From: Acidobacteriota bacterium
GTDB taxonomy: Bacteria; Acidobacteriota; Blastocatellia; Pyrinomonadales; Pyrinomonadaceae
Length of the DNA stretch: 64,000 nucleotides
Assembly: GCA_023436495.1 (NCBI GenBank)
Contig: JAEZIT010000055.1
Span: 5,084-69,083 of the forward strand
Direction of reading: 5' to 3'
The notes under the pieces were generated by a model, which was not told the DNA's origin, searched no databases, and worked only from the letters and a program-made list of their open reading frames with translations. This document shows positions 36,915-44,074 of the stretch, in pieces. Position 1 is the first letter of the stretch. Every line of letters begins with the position of its first letter. Made by a program: the position numbers and the translations under genes.

Positions 36915-36981
36915 AAAAGTGTCATAGTACAACGGTCGCTGTAGCACACCCCGCTTCATAATTCCCTTCGGGAGATAATTT

Positions 36982-37449
36982 ATGAAGCAATCTATCAAAT
37001 TTATACTCGTCGTGGTTTTGCTTGCTTACGCTGCCGTGCCAGGGTTTGCACAGGCCGCGGGCGATTGGTCTGCGGTCCAGAACCTTAGTTCCGGACGTAA
37101 GTTGATAGTCCGAACTCGCGAGGGCCGCGAATTGAAGGCAAAATTCGTTTCGGCGACGGATTCGGCCATAACAGTCCGGACAGACGGCCGCGGCGCAAAT
37201 ATCAACCGCGACGCAATTGACAGCGTTTACGGTGCAAAGCAAGGTTCGCGGCTAAAAAGTGCATTCCGCGGAGCCGTGTTTGGCGGGCTGATCGGCGTCG
37301 GAGTGCTGGGAGCCTATACAATCGCCGCCAAAGCGGATCCCCTGATTCCGGTAGCAGGCGTGCTATATGGCGTTCCTACAGGGGCCGCAATCGGTGCCGC
37401 TGCCGGCGGCAAATCCAAGAAGGGCGAACTTATTTATAAGGCGCCCTGA
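36982..37449 (+). CDS. Secreted or envelope protein with glycine-zipper segment
   Basis: A 155-residue protein with a signal peptide (MKQSIKFILVVVLLAYAAVPGFAQA) and a GGGAG ribosome site. The first mature half is an Sm-like strand pattern (GRKLIVRTREGRELKAKFVS, then ITVRTDGRG). The second half contains a small-residue-rich hydrophobic stretch (GAVFGGLIGVGVLGAY; GAAIGAAAGG) like glycine-zipper membrane proteins. No named family is assigned. Similar layouts occur in Acidobacteriota secreted proteins. Function is unknown. Confidence 0.72.
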   Translation: MKQSIKFILVVVLLAYAAVPGFAQAAGDWSAVQNLSSGRKLIVRTREGRELKAKFVSATDSAITVRTDGRGANINRDAIDSVYGAKQGSRLKSAFRGAVFGGLIGVGVLGAYTIAAKADPLIPVAGVLYGVPTGAAIGAAAGGKSKKGELIYKAP

Positions 37450-37486
37450 TGTATCATTTCAATGCAGAATCGCGGGCACGCGGCTT

Positions 37487-37515
37487 GCTCCTTCTCAATC
37501 TAAATGAGAAGGAGC
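37487..37515 (+). promoter_or_regulatory. Perfect hairpin that covers the ribosome-binding site of the next gene
   Basis: GCTCCTTCTCA (37487-37497) and TGAGAAGGAGC (37505-37515) form an 11-base-pair stem with a 7-base loop. The right arm contains the only Shine-Dalgarno (AAGGAG) for the ATG at 37522. It could lower translation until melted, or act as a terminator for the preceding gene, though the following TTGTTT is a poor U tract. Confidence 0.6.
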
Positions 37516-37521
37516 TTGTTT

Positions 37522-37770
37522 ATGCAGAGAGAAACGCAGAATCCGGACGTAAATTCTATTCCCGACGAGAATTATGGTGCTCATGAGGGGGTCGAACGCG
37601 ATGGGCGAGACGATGCAAATGACGTCGAGGGCGGCCAACGCGACGAAGTCATCATTCCAGTGCCGCCCGATCAGAAGCCAGCCGCTCCAATTGAGGAGCC
37701 GCCCGAAACGCACAAACCGCCAATGGGCGACGTTGATGACAGCCCGAAACGCATTGCGGACGAGAGTTAA
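37522..37770 (+). CDS. Small acidic, probably disordered protein
   Basis: An 82-residue hydrophilic protein starting MQRETQNPDVNS. It is rich in Asp, Glu, Gly and Pro, with no hydrophobic core, cysteines or signal peptide. The second half is Pro-rich (PVPPDQKPAAPIEEPPE). This composition predicts intrinsic disorder. AGAAGGAG precedes the ATG but lies inside a strong hairpin. No homologue is recognised. The ribosome site and the clean frame support it moderately. Confidence 0.5.
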   Translation: MQRETQNPDVNSIPDENYGAHEGVERDGRDDANDVEGGQRDEVIIPVPPDQKPAAPIEEPPETHKPPMGDVDDSPKRIADES

Positions 37771-37812
37771 CGGCGTATAGGCAGGTATCAACAAAAAAAA
37801 TCAAAAAAACAG

Positions 37813-37848
37813 TTGACAGAATTTTCATCTGTAACTATACTTGTTACA
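37813..37848 (+). promoter_or_regulatory. Rrf2-gene promoter with overlapping palindromic operator
   Basis: TTGACA (37813-37818) and TATACT (37836-37841) are spaced by exactly 17 bases, a near-consensus sigma-70 promoter. The palindrome TGTAAC-N7-GTTACA (37830-37848) encloses the -10 element, an ideal position for repression. Expected transcription starts about 4 bases before the ATG at 37852. Confidence 0.85.
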
Positions 37849-37851
37849 GTT

Positions 37852-38331
37852 ATGGCGGCTAATAGTCAATTTTCGATAGCGATCCATATATTGACGATGC
37901 TTGCAGAACACGAGGGCGAGAATGTGAAGTCCGAGTGCTTGGCCGGCAGCGTAAATACGAATGCGGTCGTTATTCGCAGATTGATGTGTCAGCTTGCCGG
38001 AGCAAATATTGTGGTTTCTCAAACGGGAGCTGCAGGAGGTACCAGATTGGCAAAGAGACCGGCAGATATTCACCTGGACGAGGTGTTTGGTGCCGTCTCC
38101 CACGGGGAAGTCTTCGCGCTTCATCCGAACACGCCAAATCAGGATTGTCCGATAGGCAAAAATATAGAATCGGTTCTGTGCAATTTGCAGAAGGAGATCG
38201 ACAGGTCGGTCAGTGATACTCTGGGCCGATACACTCTCCAAACGATTCTTGAACAGGTCGAACAAGGGATTGATGGCCCGCAAGGCCATGCTTTCGAACA
38301 GGGGCCGATGATCGAGCCAGGGCAGGCATAA
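37852..38331 (+). CDS. Rrf2 family transcriptional regulator
   Basis: A 159-residue protein with an Rrf2-type winged helix: NSQFSIAIHILTMLAEHEGE, a helix SECLAGSVNTNAVVIRRLMCQL, and a wing beginning GAAGGTRLAK. The C-terminal part has two cysteines (CPIGKNIESVLC), but not the three closely spaced cysteines of Fe-S members IscR and NsrR. The order resembles the YwnA-like branch, so thiol or electrophile sensing is a reasonable inference. The ATG chosen lies just after the promoter/operator. No Shine-Dalgarno exists, implying leaderless translation. The same operator precedes the next gene. Confidence 0.88.
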   Translation: MAANSQFSIAIHILTMLAEHEGENVKSECLAGSVNTNAVVIRRLMCQLAGANIVVSQTGAAGGTRLAKRPADIHLDEVFGAVSHGEVFALHPNTPNQDCPIGKNIESVLCNLQKEIDRSVSDTLGRYTLQTILEQVEQGIDGPQGHAFEQGPMIEPGQA

Positions 38332-38347
38332 TTTTTTTGTCTTGATT

Positions 38348-38366
38348 TGTACCAAACATAGTTACA
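38348..38366 (+). promoter_or_regulatory. Second copy of the Rrf2 operator
   Basis: TGTACC-N7-GTTACA matches the operator at 37830-37848 at 11 of 12 arm positions with the same 7-base spacer. It lies about 20 bases before the nitroreductase ATG and next to a TTGATT hexamer at 38342-38347. Regulation by the Rrf2 protein is inferred. Confidence 0.7.
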
Positions 38367-38385
38367 AAAGGAAGGGTAAGTTTTT

Positions 38386-39054
38386 ATGAGAGCGAACATA
38401 GGGACCAAGCGGAAATTCTCGACGAACGAATTCATACTAGACAGTCTTAATTGGCGTTATGCAGCAAAACGATACGATCCGTCGCGAATAATTTCCGATA
38501 CCGACTTTGAAACGCTGATGGAATCGTTGCGGCTCGCGCCGTCGAGCATCGGGCTACAGCCATATAAGTTCATTGTCGTAAACGATCGGGAAACCCGTGA
38601 GAAATTGAAGGCAGCATCGGGCCAGTCGCAATTCACGGACGCGTCACATTTGATCGTCTTCGCCTACAAGAAGAGCTTCAGCGAAAACGATATCGCACGT
38701 TCAGTAGAGATCGTAAAACAAGGTTGGAAGCAGTCGGATGCCGAAAGCTCCGGGTTTGAAACCATGGTGCGAGGCGCTGCCGAAAAGGCCGCGAACGGCG
38801 GGTTTCTAGAGACGTGGAATTCGCGGCAGGCGTATATTGCGCTGGGGTTTTTACTCGAAACGGCTGCCCTACTGGGCATCGACGCGACGCCGATGGAAGG
38901 GTTCGACGCTTCAAGGTTCAACGAAATTCTCGGTTTGGAAGACCATTCGGCGGTCGTTGCGGTCGCACTCGGCTACCGCGACGCCGAAAACGATTGGCTC
39001 GTAAAAAAGGAAAAGGTCCGCAAGGAAGCGGCCGAGTTGTTTGAAATTGTATAA
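38386..39054 (+). CDS. Nitroreductase family NAD(P)H-dependent oxidoreductase (NfsB-like)
   Basis: An FMN-dependent nitro/quinone reductase of 222 residues. Features are the N-terminal RYAAKRYDPSR motif that binds the FMN phosphate, LRLAPSSIGLQPYKFIVV, and the C-terminal glycine/Arg region ending VAVALGYRDAENDWL. Its closest architecture is E. coli NfsB/dihydropteridine reductase. AGGAAGGG precedes the ATG. As the first gene after the Rrf2 operator it is the likely principal target, acting on quinones or other electrophiles in the cytoplasm. The substrate is not fixed. Confidence 0.92.
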   Translation: MRANIGTKRKFSTNEFILDSLNWRYAAKRYDPSRIISDTDFETLMESLRLAPSSIGLQPYKFIVVNDRETREKLKAASGQSQFTDASHLIVFAYKKSFSENDIARSVEIVKQGWKQSDAESSGFETMVRGAAEKAANGGFLETWNSRQAYIALGFLLETAALLGIDATPMEGFDASRFNEILGLEDHSAVVAVALGYRDAENDWLVKKEKVRKEAAELFEIV

Positions 39055-39105
39055 CGCGCGGCTGAATTAGCCGGCAGATCCTTATTAACTTATTGGAGGG
39101 CAGTA

Positions 39106-39528
39106 ATGAACGGATCTTTAATATCGTGGTCGCCGCGTATGCTTAGCATACTGCGGATTGTTGCAGGATTTTTAATGCTATGGCACGGAAGCCAAAAGCT
39201 GTTCGATTATCCGGCTTCGGCCGGCGGCTACGGCGGAGCTTTGATCATCACGGCCGGAATTATTGAATTTTTCGGCGGCCTGACGGTCATGATCGGGTTT
39301 CTAACACGTCCGGCCGCGTTTTTACTGAGCGGGCTAATGGCATTTGCTTATTTTATGGCACACGCTCCGGCCGGATTTCTGCCGCTGGAGAACAAAGGCG
39401 AGTTAGCAGCGATTTACAGCTTTCTCTACCTATATTTCGTGTTTGCCGGCGGCGGTGTCTGGAGCATAGACGCATTGATCTCGCGGTCGCAACCGGAAAT
39501 AACGGCCACAGCGGCCGAAGCGGCATGA
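39106..39528 (+). CDS. DoxX family membrane protein
   Basis: A 140-residue protein with four membrane segments and the DoxX signature: SILRIVAGFLMLWHGSQKLFDYP, GIIEFFGGLTVMIGFLTRPAAFLLSGLMAFAYFMAH and a final YLYFVFAGGGVWSIDAL. Family members are found in thiol and oxidative-stress operons, including a mycobacterial membrane complex with a thiosulfate sulfurtransferase and superoxide dismutase. GGAGGG lies 6 bases before the ATG. Its place between a nitroreductase and thioredoxin-like genes supports a redox role. Confidence 0.92.
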   Translation: MNGSLISWSPRMLSILRIVAGFLMLWHGSQKLFDYPASAGGYGGALIITAGIIEFFGGLTVMIGFLTRPAAFLLSGLMAFAYFMAHAPAGFLPLENKGELAAIYSFLYLYFVFAGGGVWSIDALISRSQPEITATAAEAA

Positions 39529-39547
39529 GCGCACCGGAGTATTAGTC

Positions 39548-39685
39548 ATGTTCGCACATTTTAAACATTGTCTCGTTTCAGGCTGTAGCGTGCCAACTGT
39601 GGTGCTTGGCTTTTCATCGGGAGCACTGCGGCTGTACCCATGGCTGATGCGAGTTAGCAATCTGCTTTACAGGCTTGTTCAGTAA
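39548..39685 (+). CDS. Possible 45-residue small protein
   Basis: An ATG preceded by GGAG at 9 bases opens a 45-codon frame that ends in TAA. The product has two cysteines (HCLVSGCS), a short hydrophobic VPTVVLGFSS stretch and basic residues. It fills the gap between doxX and the thioredoxin-like gene. Nothing else supports it, and it may be chance. Confidence 0.22.
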   Translation: MFAHFKHCLVSGCSVPTVVLGFSSGALRLYPWLMRVSNLLYRLVQ

Positions 39686-39699
39686 TTTGGGGGTTTTAC

Positions 39700-40317
39700 A
39701 TGAGATCGTATATCGAAAGATCGATGACTTACACGGAATATTTGGGCCTCATCGACTCACTACTGCTGGAAGGAAAGACCACAGGCCCGAACCAGTCGGC
39801 CGACATGTTTGGCTATGCGAAGCTTAATCGTCAACGCCTTGGACGGCTCGAAAAGACGGTCGTGCTTCGGGATAGCACGAAAAACACCGTTCGATCGAGC
39901 ACGCGGCCGATGATCTGGTTGTTGATCACGGAAGGCTGGTGCGGTGATGCAGCGCAGAATATCCCCGTGATCGAGAAAATTGCGGCGGAAAACGCTAATA
40001 TTGAAACACGGTATATTTTGCGTGACGAGAACCTTGAGTTGATAGATCGTTATCTTACGAATGGCGCGCGTGCTATACCAAAACTGATAGCACTGGACGC
40101 CGAAACGCTCGAGGTGCTCTTTACATGGGGTGCGCGGCCGCAGGCGGCACAGGACTATTTTTTGGAGCAGAAAGCACTTGGCGCCGAAAAAGCCGTTATC
40201 ATGGAAGGTTTACAGCGCTGGTATAATTCAGATAAGGGTGAATCCGTACAGGATGATTTCGAAGCGCTTCTGAAGGGAATTTCGGTTAGTGCGGAAACGG
40301 TATCGGCGATAGTTTAG
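39700..40317 (+). CDS. Thioredoxin-fold protein with a single active-site cysteine
   Basis: A 205-residue protein of the Thioredoxin_9 type. The active-site loop reads EGWCGDAAQ instead of CxxC, so only the first cysteine is present, as is usual for this subfamily. A cis-proline segment (ARAIPKLIAL) and the pattern of strand MIWLLITE and helix IEKIAAEN fit the fold. It may act in monothiol reactions or reversible thiolation rather than disulfide exchange. A start nine codons later (MTYTEYLGLI) is possible. The neighbours are all redox genes. Confidence 0.85.
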   Translation: MRSYIERSMTYTEYLGLIDSLLLEGKTTGPNQSADMFGYAKLNRQRLGRLEKTVVLRDSTKNTVRSSTRPMIWLLITEGWCGDAAQNIPVIEKIAAENANIETRYILRDENLELIDRYLTNGARAIPKLIALDAETLEVLFTWGARPQAAQDYFLEQKALGAEKAVIMEGLQRWYNSDKGESVQDDFEALLKGISVSAETVSAIV

Positions 40318-40325
40318 ACGACTTT

Positions 40326-40396
40326 CGCGAAGCACCGGTGCGAGACCGAAGAGTGCGAACCTCCTGTCGAATTTGGTTTTGCACCGGCGCTTCGCG
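40326..40396 (+). repeat. Inverted repeat ahead of the alcohol dehydrogenase gene
   Basis: CGCGAAGCACCGGTGC (40326-40341) and GCACCGGCGCTTCGCG (40381-40396) are complementary at 15 of 16 positions across a 39-base loop. The right arm ends at the first G of the ribosome site GGAGA (40396-40400) of the GTG start at 40409. It may be an mRNA structure affecting translation or 3' processing. Function is inferred only. Confidence 0.6.
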
Positions 40397-40408
40397 GAGA
40401 ATTTTATT

Positions 40409-41419
40409 GTGAGAGCATACGAGATACAGGAATTCGGGATCGAGAACCTTAAGATCGTCAACAAGGAAATGCCGGCGCCGTCGGCAGGAGAGGTGCTCAT
40501 ACGCGTTCACGCGACCTCGATCAATTTCCGCGACCTAATGGTCATTGAGGGCAAATATAACCCTCGAATGAAACTGCCGGCAATACCTTTTTCGGACGGA
40601 GCGGGCGAGATCGTCGGCGTCGGCGAAGGCGTTACGCGTTGGAGCATTGGCGACCGCGTATGCCCGATCTTCGCACAAGGTTGGTTCGACGGCGAACCTG
40701 ACCAGGAAAAATCTCGAACCGCGCTCGGAGCCGGAGCGCATTGGAACGGGGTGCTGCGTGAGTACGCTGTATTTTCGGAAAAAGGCGTTGTCGCGTTTCC
40801 CGAACATCTCTCGTACGAAGAGGCTGCAACATTGCCATGCGCGGGGATCACCGCCTGGAATGCGCTTGTTGAAGGCGGGAAGTTAAAGGCGGGCGAGACG
40901 GTCCTAACACTGGGTACGGGAGGCGTTTCGATCTTTGCGGTCCAATTCGCGAAGATGCTCGGAGCCGCGGTGATCTCGACGAGCAGCAGCGATGCGAAAC
41001 TCATGATGCTTCGCGATCTCGGTGTTGAACATACGATAAATTACCGCGAGACCGAGAACTGGGATGCGACGGTGCTTGAAGTGACCGGCGGTCGCGGGGT
41101 CGATCATGTCGTTGAGGTCGGCGGCAGTGGCACTTTGAAACGTTCGGTCAACGCGGCCCGGTTTGGCGGGCACGTCGCGCTGATCGGGGCGTTGACGGAG
41201 GCCGGCGATTTCAGCCATGTTCCTGTATTTATGAAATCGGTCCGTCTGCAGGGCATTTTTACCGGCTCGCGGCGGATGTTCGAAGACATGAACAGGGCTA
41301 TCCAGACCAACCAGATGCGGCCTGTGATAGACCGCACATTTGGTTTCGAAGAAGTGGCTGAAGCGCTGCGCTATATGCAGAGCGGATCGCATTTCGGCAA
41401 GATAGTAATTAGTTTTTGA
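40409..41419 (+). CDS. NAD(P)-dependent zinc-type alcohol dehydrogenase / quinone oxidoreductase (MDR family)
   Basis: A 336-residue medium-chain dehydrogenase/reductase. The N-terminal GroES-like domain has PSAGEVLIRVHATSINFRDLMVIEGKY and PFSDGAGEIVGVGEGV. The Rossmann domain carries VLTLGTGGVSIFAVQFAKMLGA and the VDHVVEVGG strand. The Cys/His zinc ligands of true alcohol dehydrogenases are not evident: the N-F-R-D loop replaces C-x-x-D. It therefore resembles the quinone-oxidoreductase-like branch. The GTG start has GGAGA 8 bases upstream. The likely role is NADPH-dependent reduction of quinones, enals or aldehydes. Confidence 0.9.
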   Translation: MRAYEIQEFGIENLKIVNKEMPAPSAGEVLIRVHATSINFRDLMVIEGKYNPRMKLPAIPFSDGAGEIVGVGEGVTRWSIGDRVCPIFAQGWFDGEPDQEKSRTALGAGAHWNGVLREYAVFSEKGVVAFPEHLSYEEAATLPCAGITAWNALVEGGKLKAGETVLTLGTGGVSIFAVQFAKMLGAAVISTSSSDAKLMMLRDLGVEHTINYRETENWDATVLEVTGGRGVDHVVEVGGSGTLKRSVNAARFGGHVALIGALTEAGDFSHVPVFMKSVRLQGIFTGSRRMFEDMNRAIQTNQMRPVIDRTFGFEEVAEALRYMQSGSHFGKIVISF

Positions 41420-41481
41420 AAATATTTCGGACCTATTGAACGGGCTCATGTTTACCGCTGGATACAGCAAGGAGCAGACCT

Positions 41482-42117
41482 ATGAATATTGGGATAATCG
41501 GTACAGGAAACATCGGATCGAACGCGGCCCGACTGTTCACGGTAGCGGGACATAAGGTCGCTATCAGCAATTCGCGCGGCCCGCAAACGCTTAAGGAATT
41601 GTCGGAAGAACTGGGCGACAACGCCACGGCGCTTCCGATAGAGGAAACGATCGTCTTCGGAGACGTGATATTGATCGCGATCCCGTTCGGTCGTTACACT
41701 GAATTGCCTGTAAATGTTTGGGACAACAAGATCGTGATCGACGCCAATAATTATTATCCCGAGCGCGACGGGCAGTTTCCCGAATTGGACAACGGCTCGA
41801 CGACATCGAGCGAGATGCTTGAGAAGCACCTCGGCGGCGCACGGCTCGTCAAAGGATTTAATACGATCTGGTTCGAGCATTTGAAATCGCAAGGGGACGC
41901 GTCGCTGCCAACGGACAAGCGGCGGGCGGTCTTTATCGCCGGTGACGATTCCGAAGCAAAGGCGATCGTGGCAAAATTGATCGAAGATATCGGATTTGCG
42001 GCGGTGGACACGGGGTTTTTACACGATGGCGGAAAGAAACAGCAGCCCGGTACCGAGATCTATAACATAACGATCAATGCAAGGGACGCCGCAGCCGCTA
42101 TCGCAGCCGGAGTTTAA
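41482..42117 (+). CDS. NADPH-dependent F420 reductase-like / NADP oxidoreductase
   Basis: A 211-residue Rossmann protein beginning MNIGIIGTGNIGSNAARLF (GxGxxG), followed by GHKVAISNSRGPQTL. An SRGP-type loop after strand beta2 is typical of NADPH binding in F420H2:NADP oxidoreductase-like proteins. The mid-region VIDANNYYPERDG and the segment LVKGFNTIWFEHL match the same family (pyrroline-5-carboxylate reductase superfamily). Whether the cell makes F420 is not shown here. It could simply be a NADPH-dependent reductase. The next gene, also of a family that often uses F420 or FMN, starts 3 bases later. Confidence 0.88.
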   Translation: MNIGIIGTGNIGSNAARLFTVAGHKVAISNSRGPQTLKELSEELGDNATALPIEETIVFGDVILIAIPFGRYTELPVNVWDNKIVIDANNYYPERDGQFPELDNGSTTSSEMLEKHLGGARLVKGFNTIWFEHLKSQGDASLPTDKRRAVFIAGDDSEAKAIVAKLIEDIGFAAVDTGFLHDGGKKQQPGTEIYNITINARDAAAAIAAGV

Positions 42118-42120
42118 GCA

Positions 42121-43155
42121 ATGAAGAAATTCCCAGAGATCCCGATCTCGGTACTGGACCTTGCGCCGGTCGGAGAAGGTTTCGATGTGCCAGAAGCACT
42201 GCGGAATACGTTGGACCTGGCGCGCCATACAGAGCGTCTCGGGTACAATCGATTCTGGCTAGCCGAACATCATTCGATGCCGGCCATCGCAAGTGCAGCG
42301 ACATCGGTTGTGATGGGTTATGTTGCGGCCGGAACGTCCACGATCCGCGTCGGTTCGGGCGGCATCATGTTGTCGAACCACGCTCCGCTCTTGATCGCGG
42401 AACAGTTCGGTACGCTCGAATCGATCTATCCAGGAAGGATAGACCTGGGCCTAGGCCGTGCTCCGGGAACGGATAGATTGACGATGCGGGCATTGCGCCA
42501 CAGGATAGAAGCCGAGGATGAATTTCCGGAACTTCTAGCGGAGCTGCAATTCTTCCTTAAGGAGCCGATCGAAGGACAAAAACTCCGCGCAGTTCCGGGC
42601 GAGGGGTTAAATATTCCGATCTGGCTGCTTGGTTCGAGCGGCTTTAGCGCGCGGCTCGCGGGTGAATTGGGGCTGCCGTTTTCCTTCGCGGGGCATTTCT
42701 CGCCTGAATTTATTGTCCCGGCAATACAGCTTTACCGCGAATCGTTCCGGCCGTCGGCGGAGCTGAAGGAACCGTACGCGATGCTGGCGGTCAATGCCAT
42801 TGCAGCCGACAGCCCCGAAGAAGCGTGGCGGCTCGCCACGTCACAGTTTCAAACGTTCCTGCGTATGATTCGCGGGCAGACGGGCAAATTGCCGCCGCCG
42901 GTCCATGATATGGACGCTATATGTACGCCGGATGAAAAGGCGGCCGTTAATTCGCGGCTGGCGGGTTCCGTTATTGGCAGCAGGGAAGAGATACGCGATG
43001 GTTTTGAACGACTGATAGAATTAGTGCAGCCGGATGAATTCATTTTGAACGCATTGATCCATGATCATACCGCGAGGCTCCGGTCATATGAGATCATCGC
43101 AGATGTATGGAAGGGCGAGGCAGAAAACGCTTCGAAATTCCGCGTTAGTGTGTAA
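42121..43155 (+). CDS. LLM-class (luciferase-like) flavin-dependent oxidoreductase
   Basis: A 344-residue TIM-barrel flavoprotein of the bacterial luciferase superfamily, YhbW/MsnO8-like. Motifs are ISVLDLAPVGEGF at the N-terminus, RFWLAEHHSMPAIASAATSVVMGYVAAGTS, the RVGSGGIMLSNHAPLLIAEQFGTLE segment and IDLGLGRAPGTD, which bind the flavin phosphate and line the barrel. It uses reduced FMN or F420 with O2 or another acceptor. It lies 3 bases after the reductase gene, so a reductase-monooxygenase pair is a natural inference. Confidence 0.92.
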   Translation: MKKFPEIPISVLDLAPVGEGFDVPEALRNTLDLARHTERLGYNRFWLAEHHSMPAIASAATSVVMGYVAAGTSTIRVGSGGIMLSNHAPLLIAEQFGTLESIYPGRIDLGLGRAPGTDRLTMRALRHRIEAEDEFPELLAELQFFLKEPIEGQKLRAVPGEGLNIPIWLLGSSGFSARLAGELGLPFSFAGHFSPEFIVPAIQLYRESFRPSAELKEPYAMLAVNAIAADSPEEAWRLATSQFQTFLRMIRGQTGKLPPPVHDMDAICTPDEKAAVNSRLAGSVIGSREEIRDGFERLIELVQPDEFILNALIHDHTARLRSYEIIADVWKGEAENASKFRVSV

Positions 43156-43186
43156 GCAAATAAGAAGGCAGCAGGAGGAAAAACAA

Positions 43187-43612
43187 ATGAAACGAAGTGC
43201 GGAAGCAAAATGGCAGGGCAGCATTACCGAAGGCAGCGGAGACATAAAGACGGAAAGCGGAGCTTTCGAGGGGAAGTATTCTTTCAGTTCGCGATTCGGC
43301 GACGACCGTAAGGCGACGAACCCCGAGGAATTGATCGCCGGCGCGCTTGCGGCTTGTTATTCAATGGCGCTCACGGGAGCTGCCGGAAAGGCGGGATTCA
43401 CGCCGAAAAGCGTTGATACTAAAGCATACGTAACCATCGAAAAGCAGGAGGCAGGATTCCATATTCCTAAGATCGACCTTGAGACGCAGGCGAGCATTGA
43501 CGGCATCGACGAAGATGCGTTTCAAAAGCTGGCGGAAGAGACAAAGAAAACGTGTCCGGTTTCGAAGGTCCTCGCTGGAGCGGAAATTTCACTCACGGCC
43601 TCTTTGATTTAA
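43187..43612 (+). CDS. OsmC family peroxiredoxin
   Basis: A 141-residue organic-hydroperoxide reductase of the OsmC/Ohr fold. A long N-terminal helix-strand (SAEAKWQGSITEGSGDIKTESGAF) leads to NPEELIAGALAACYSMAL, carrying the first active-site Cys, and TKKTCPVSKVLAG, carrying the second. A strong AGGAGG site precedes the ATG at 43187, which overrides a longer frame overlapping the preceding gene. It reduces lipid and other organic peroxides using cellular thiols, and sits beside thioredoxin. Confidence 0.94.
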   Translation: MKRSAEAKWQGSITEGSGDIKTESGAFEGKYSFSSRFGDDRKATNPEELIAGALAACYSMALTGAAGKAGFTPKSVDTKAYVTIEKQEAGFHIPKIDLETQASIDGIDEDAFQKLAEETKKTCPVSKVLAGAEISLTASLI

Positions 43613-43657
43613 ACAGCAGGGCTTTTTAGAATTAGAGATATCATAAGGAGACTAGAA

Positions 43658-44011
43658 ATGGGAGAATTTGCAAAAGCAATAACAGATTCAAATTTTGAGA
43701 CGGACGTACTGGGTTCGGAAAAGCCGGTGCTGGTGGATTTCTGGGCCGAGTGGTGCGCTCCGTGCCGCATGATCGCGCCGTCGGTCGAAGCGGTTGCTGA
43801 AGAATACGAAGGCAAGGCAGGCGTGTTCAAGATGAACGTCGATGAGAATATCAACGTTCCGCAGCGTTACGGCATTCGCGGTATTCCGACGCTGATCGTC
43901 TTTAAGGGCGGTCAGGAGCAGGAAAGGATCGTTGGCGCGGTCACGCGCGAAGCGATCGCACGCGTTGTCGATAAGTATGTGGACAGCAAGGCTGAAGCTT
44001 CCGCTGAATAG
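43658..44011 (+). CDS. trxA: Thioredoxin
   Basis: A 117-residue classic thioredoxin. The active site is WAEWCAPCRMIAP (WCAPC, a common variant of WCGPC), and the cis-Pro loop is GIRGIPTLIVFKGG. The C-terminal helix ends with a short Ala/Glu tail. AAGGAG precedes the ATG. It closes the one-direction redox cluster and is followed by a strong terminator, so it would recycle oxidised OsmC and related thiol enzymes. Confidence 0.97.
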   Translation: MGEFAKAITDSNFETDVLGSEKPVLVDFWAEWCAPCRMIAPSVEAVAEEYEGKAGVFKMNVDENINVPQRYGIRGIPTLIVFKGGQEQERIVGAVTREAIARVVDKYVDSKAEASAE

Positions 44012-44031
44012 GCGTTTAATTCATTACAAGC

Positions 44032-44067
44032 AAAAAAGGTTGGCGATATGTGTCGCCAACCTTTTTT
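44032..44067 (+). terminator. Bidirectional intrinsic terminator between trxA and the VCBS gene
   Basis: AAAAAAGGTTGGCGA pairs with TCGCCAACCTTTTTT around a 6-base loop, giving A and T runs on both sides. It serves trxA on the plus strand and the convergent secreted-protein gene on the minus strand. Confidence 0.92.
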
Positions 44068-44074
44068 AATTGAC

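Noticed and set aside
39166..39200. TGGCACGG at 39180 as a second sigma-54 site
   Set aside because: It lies inside doxX and lacks the TTGC -12 element at the correct distance.
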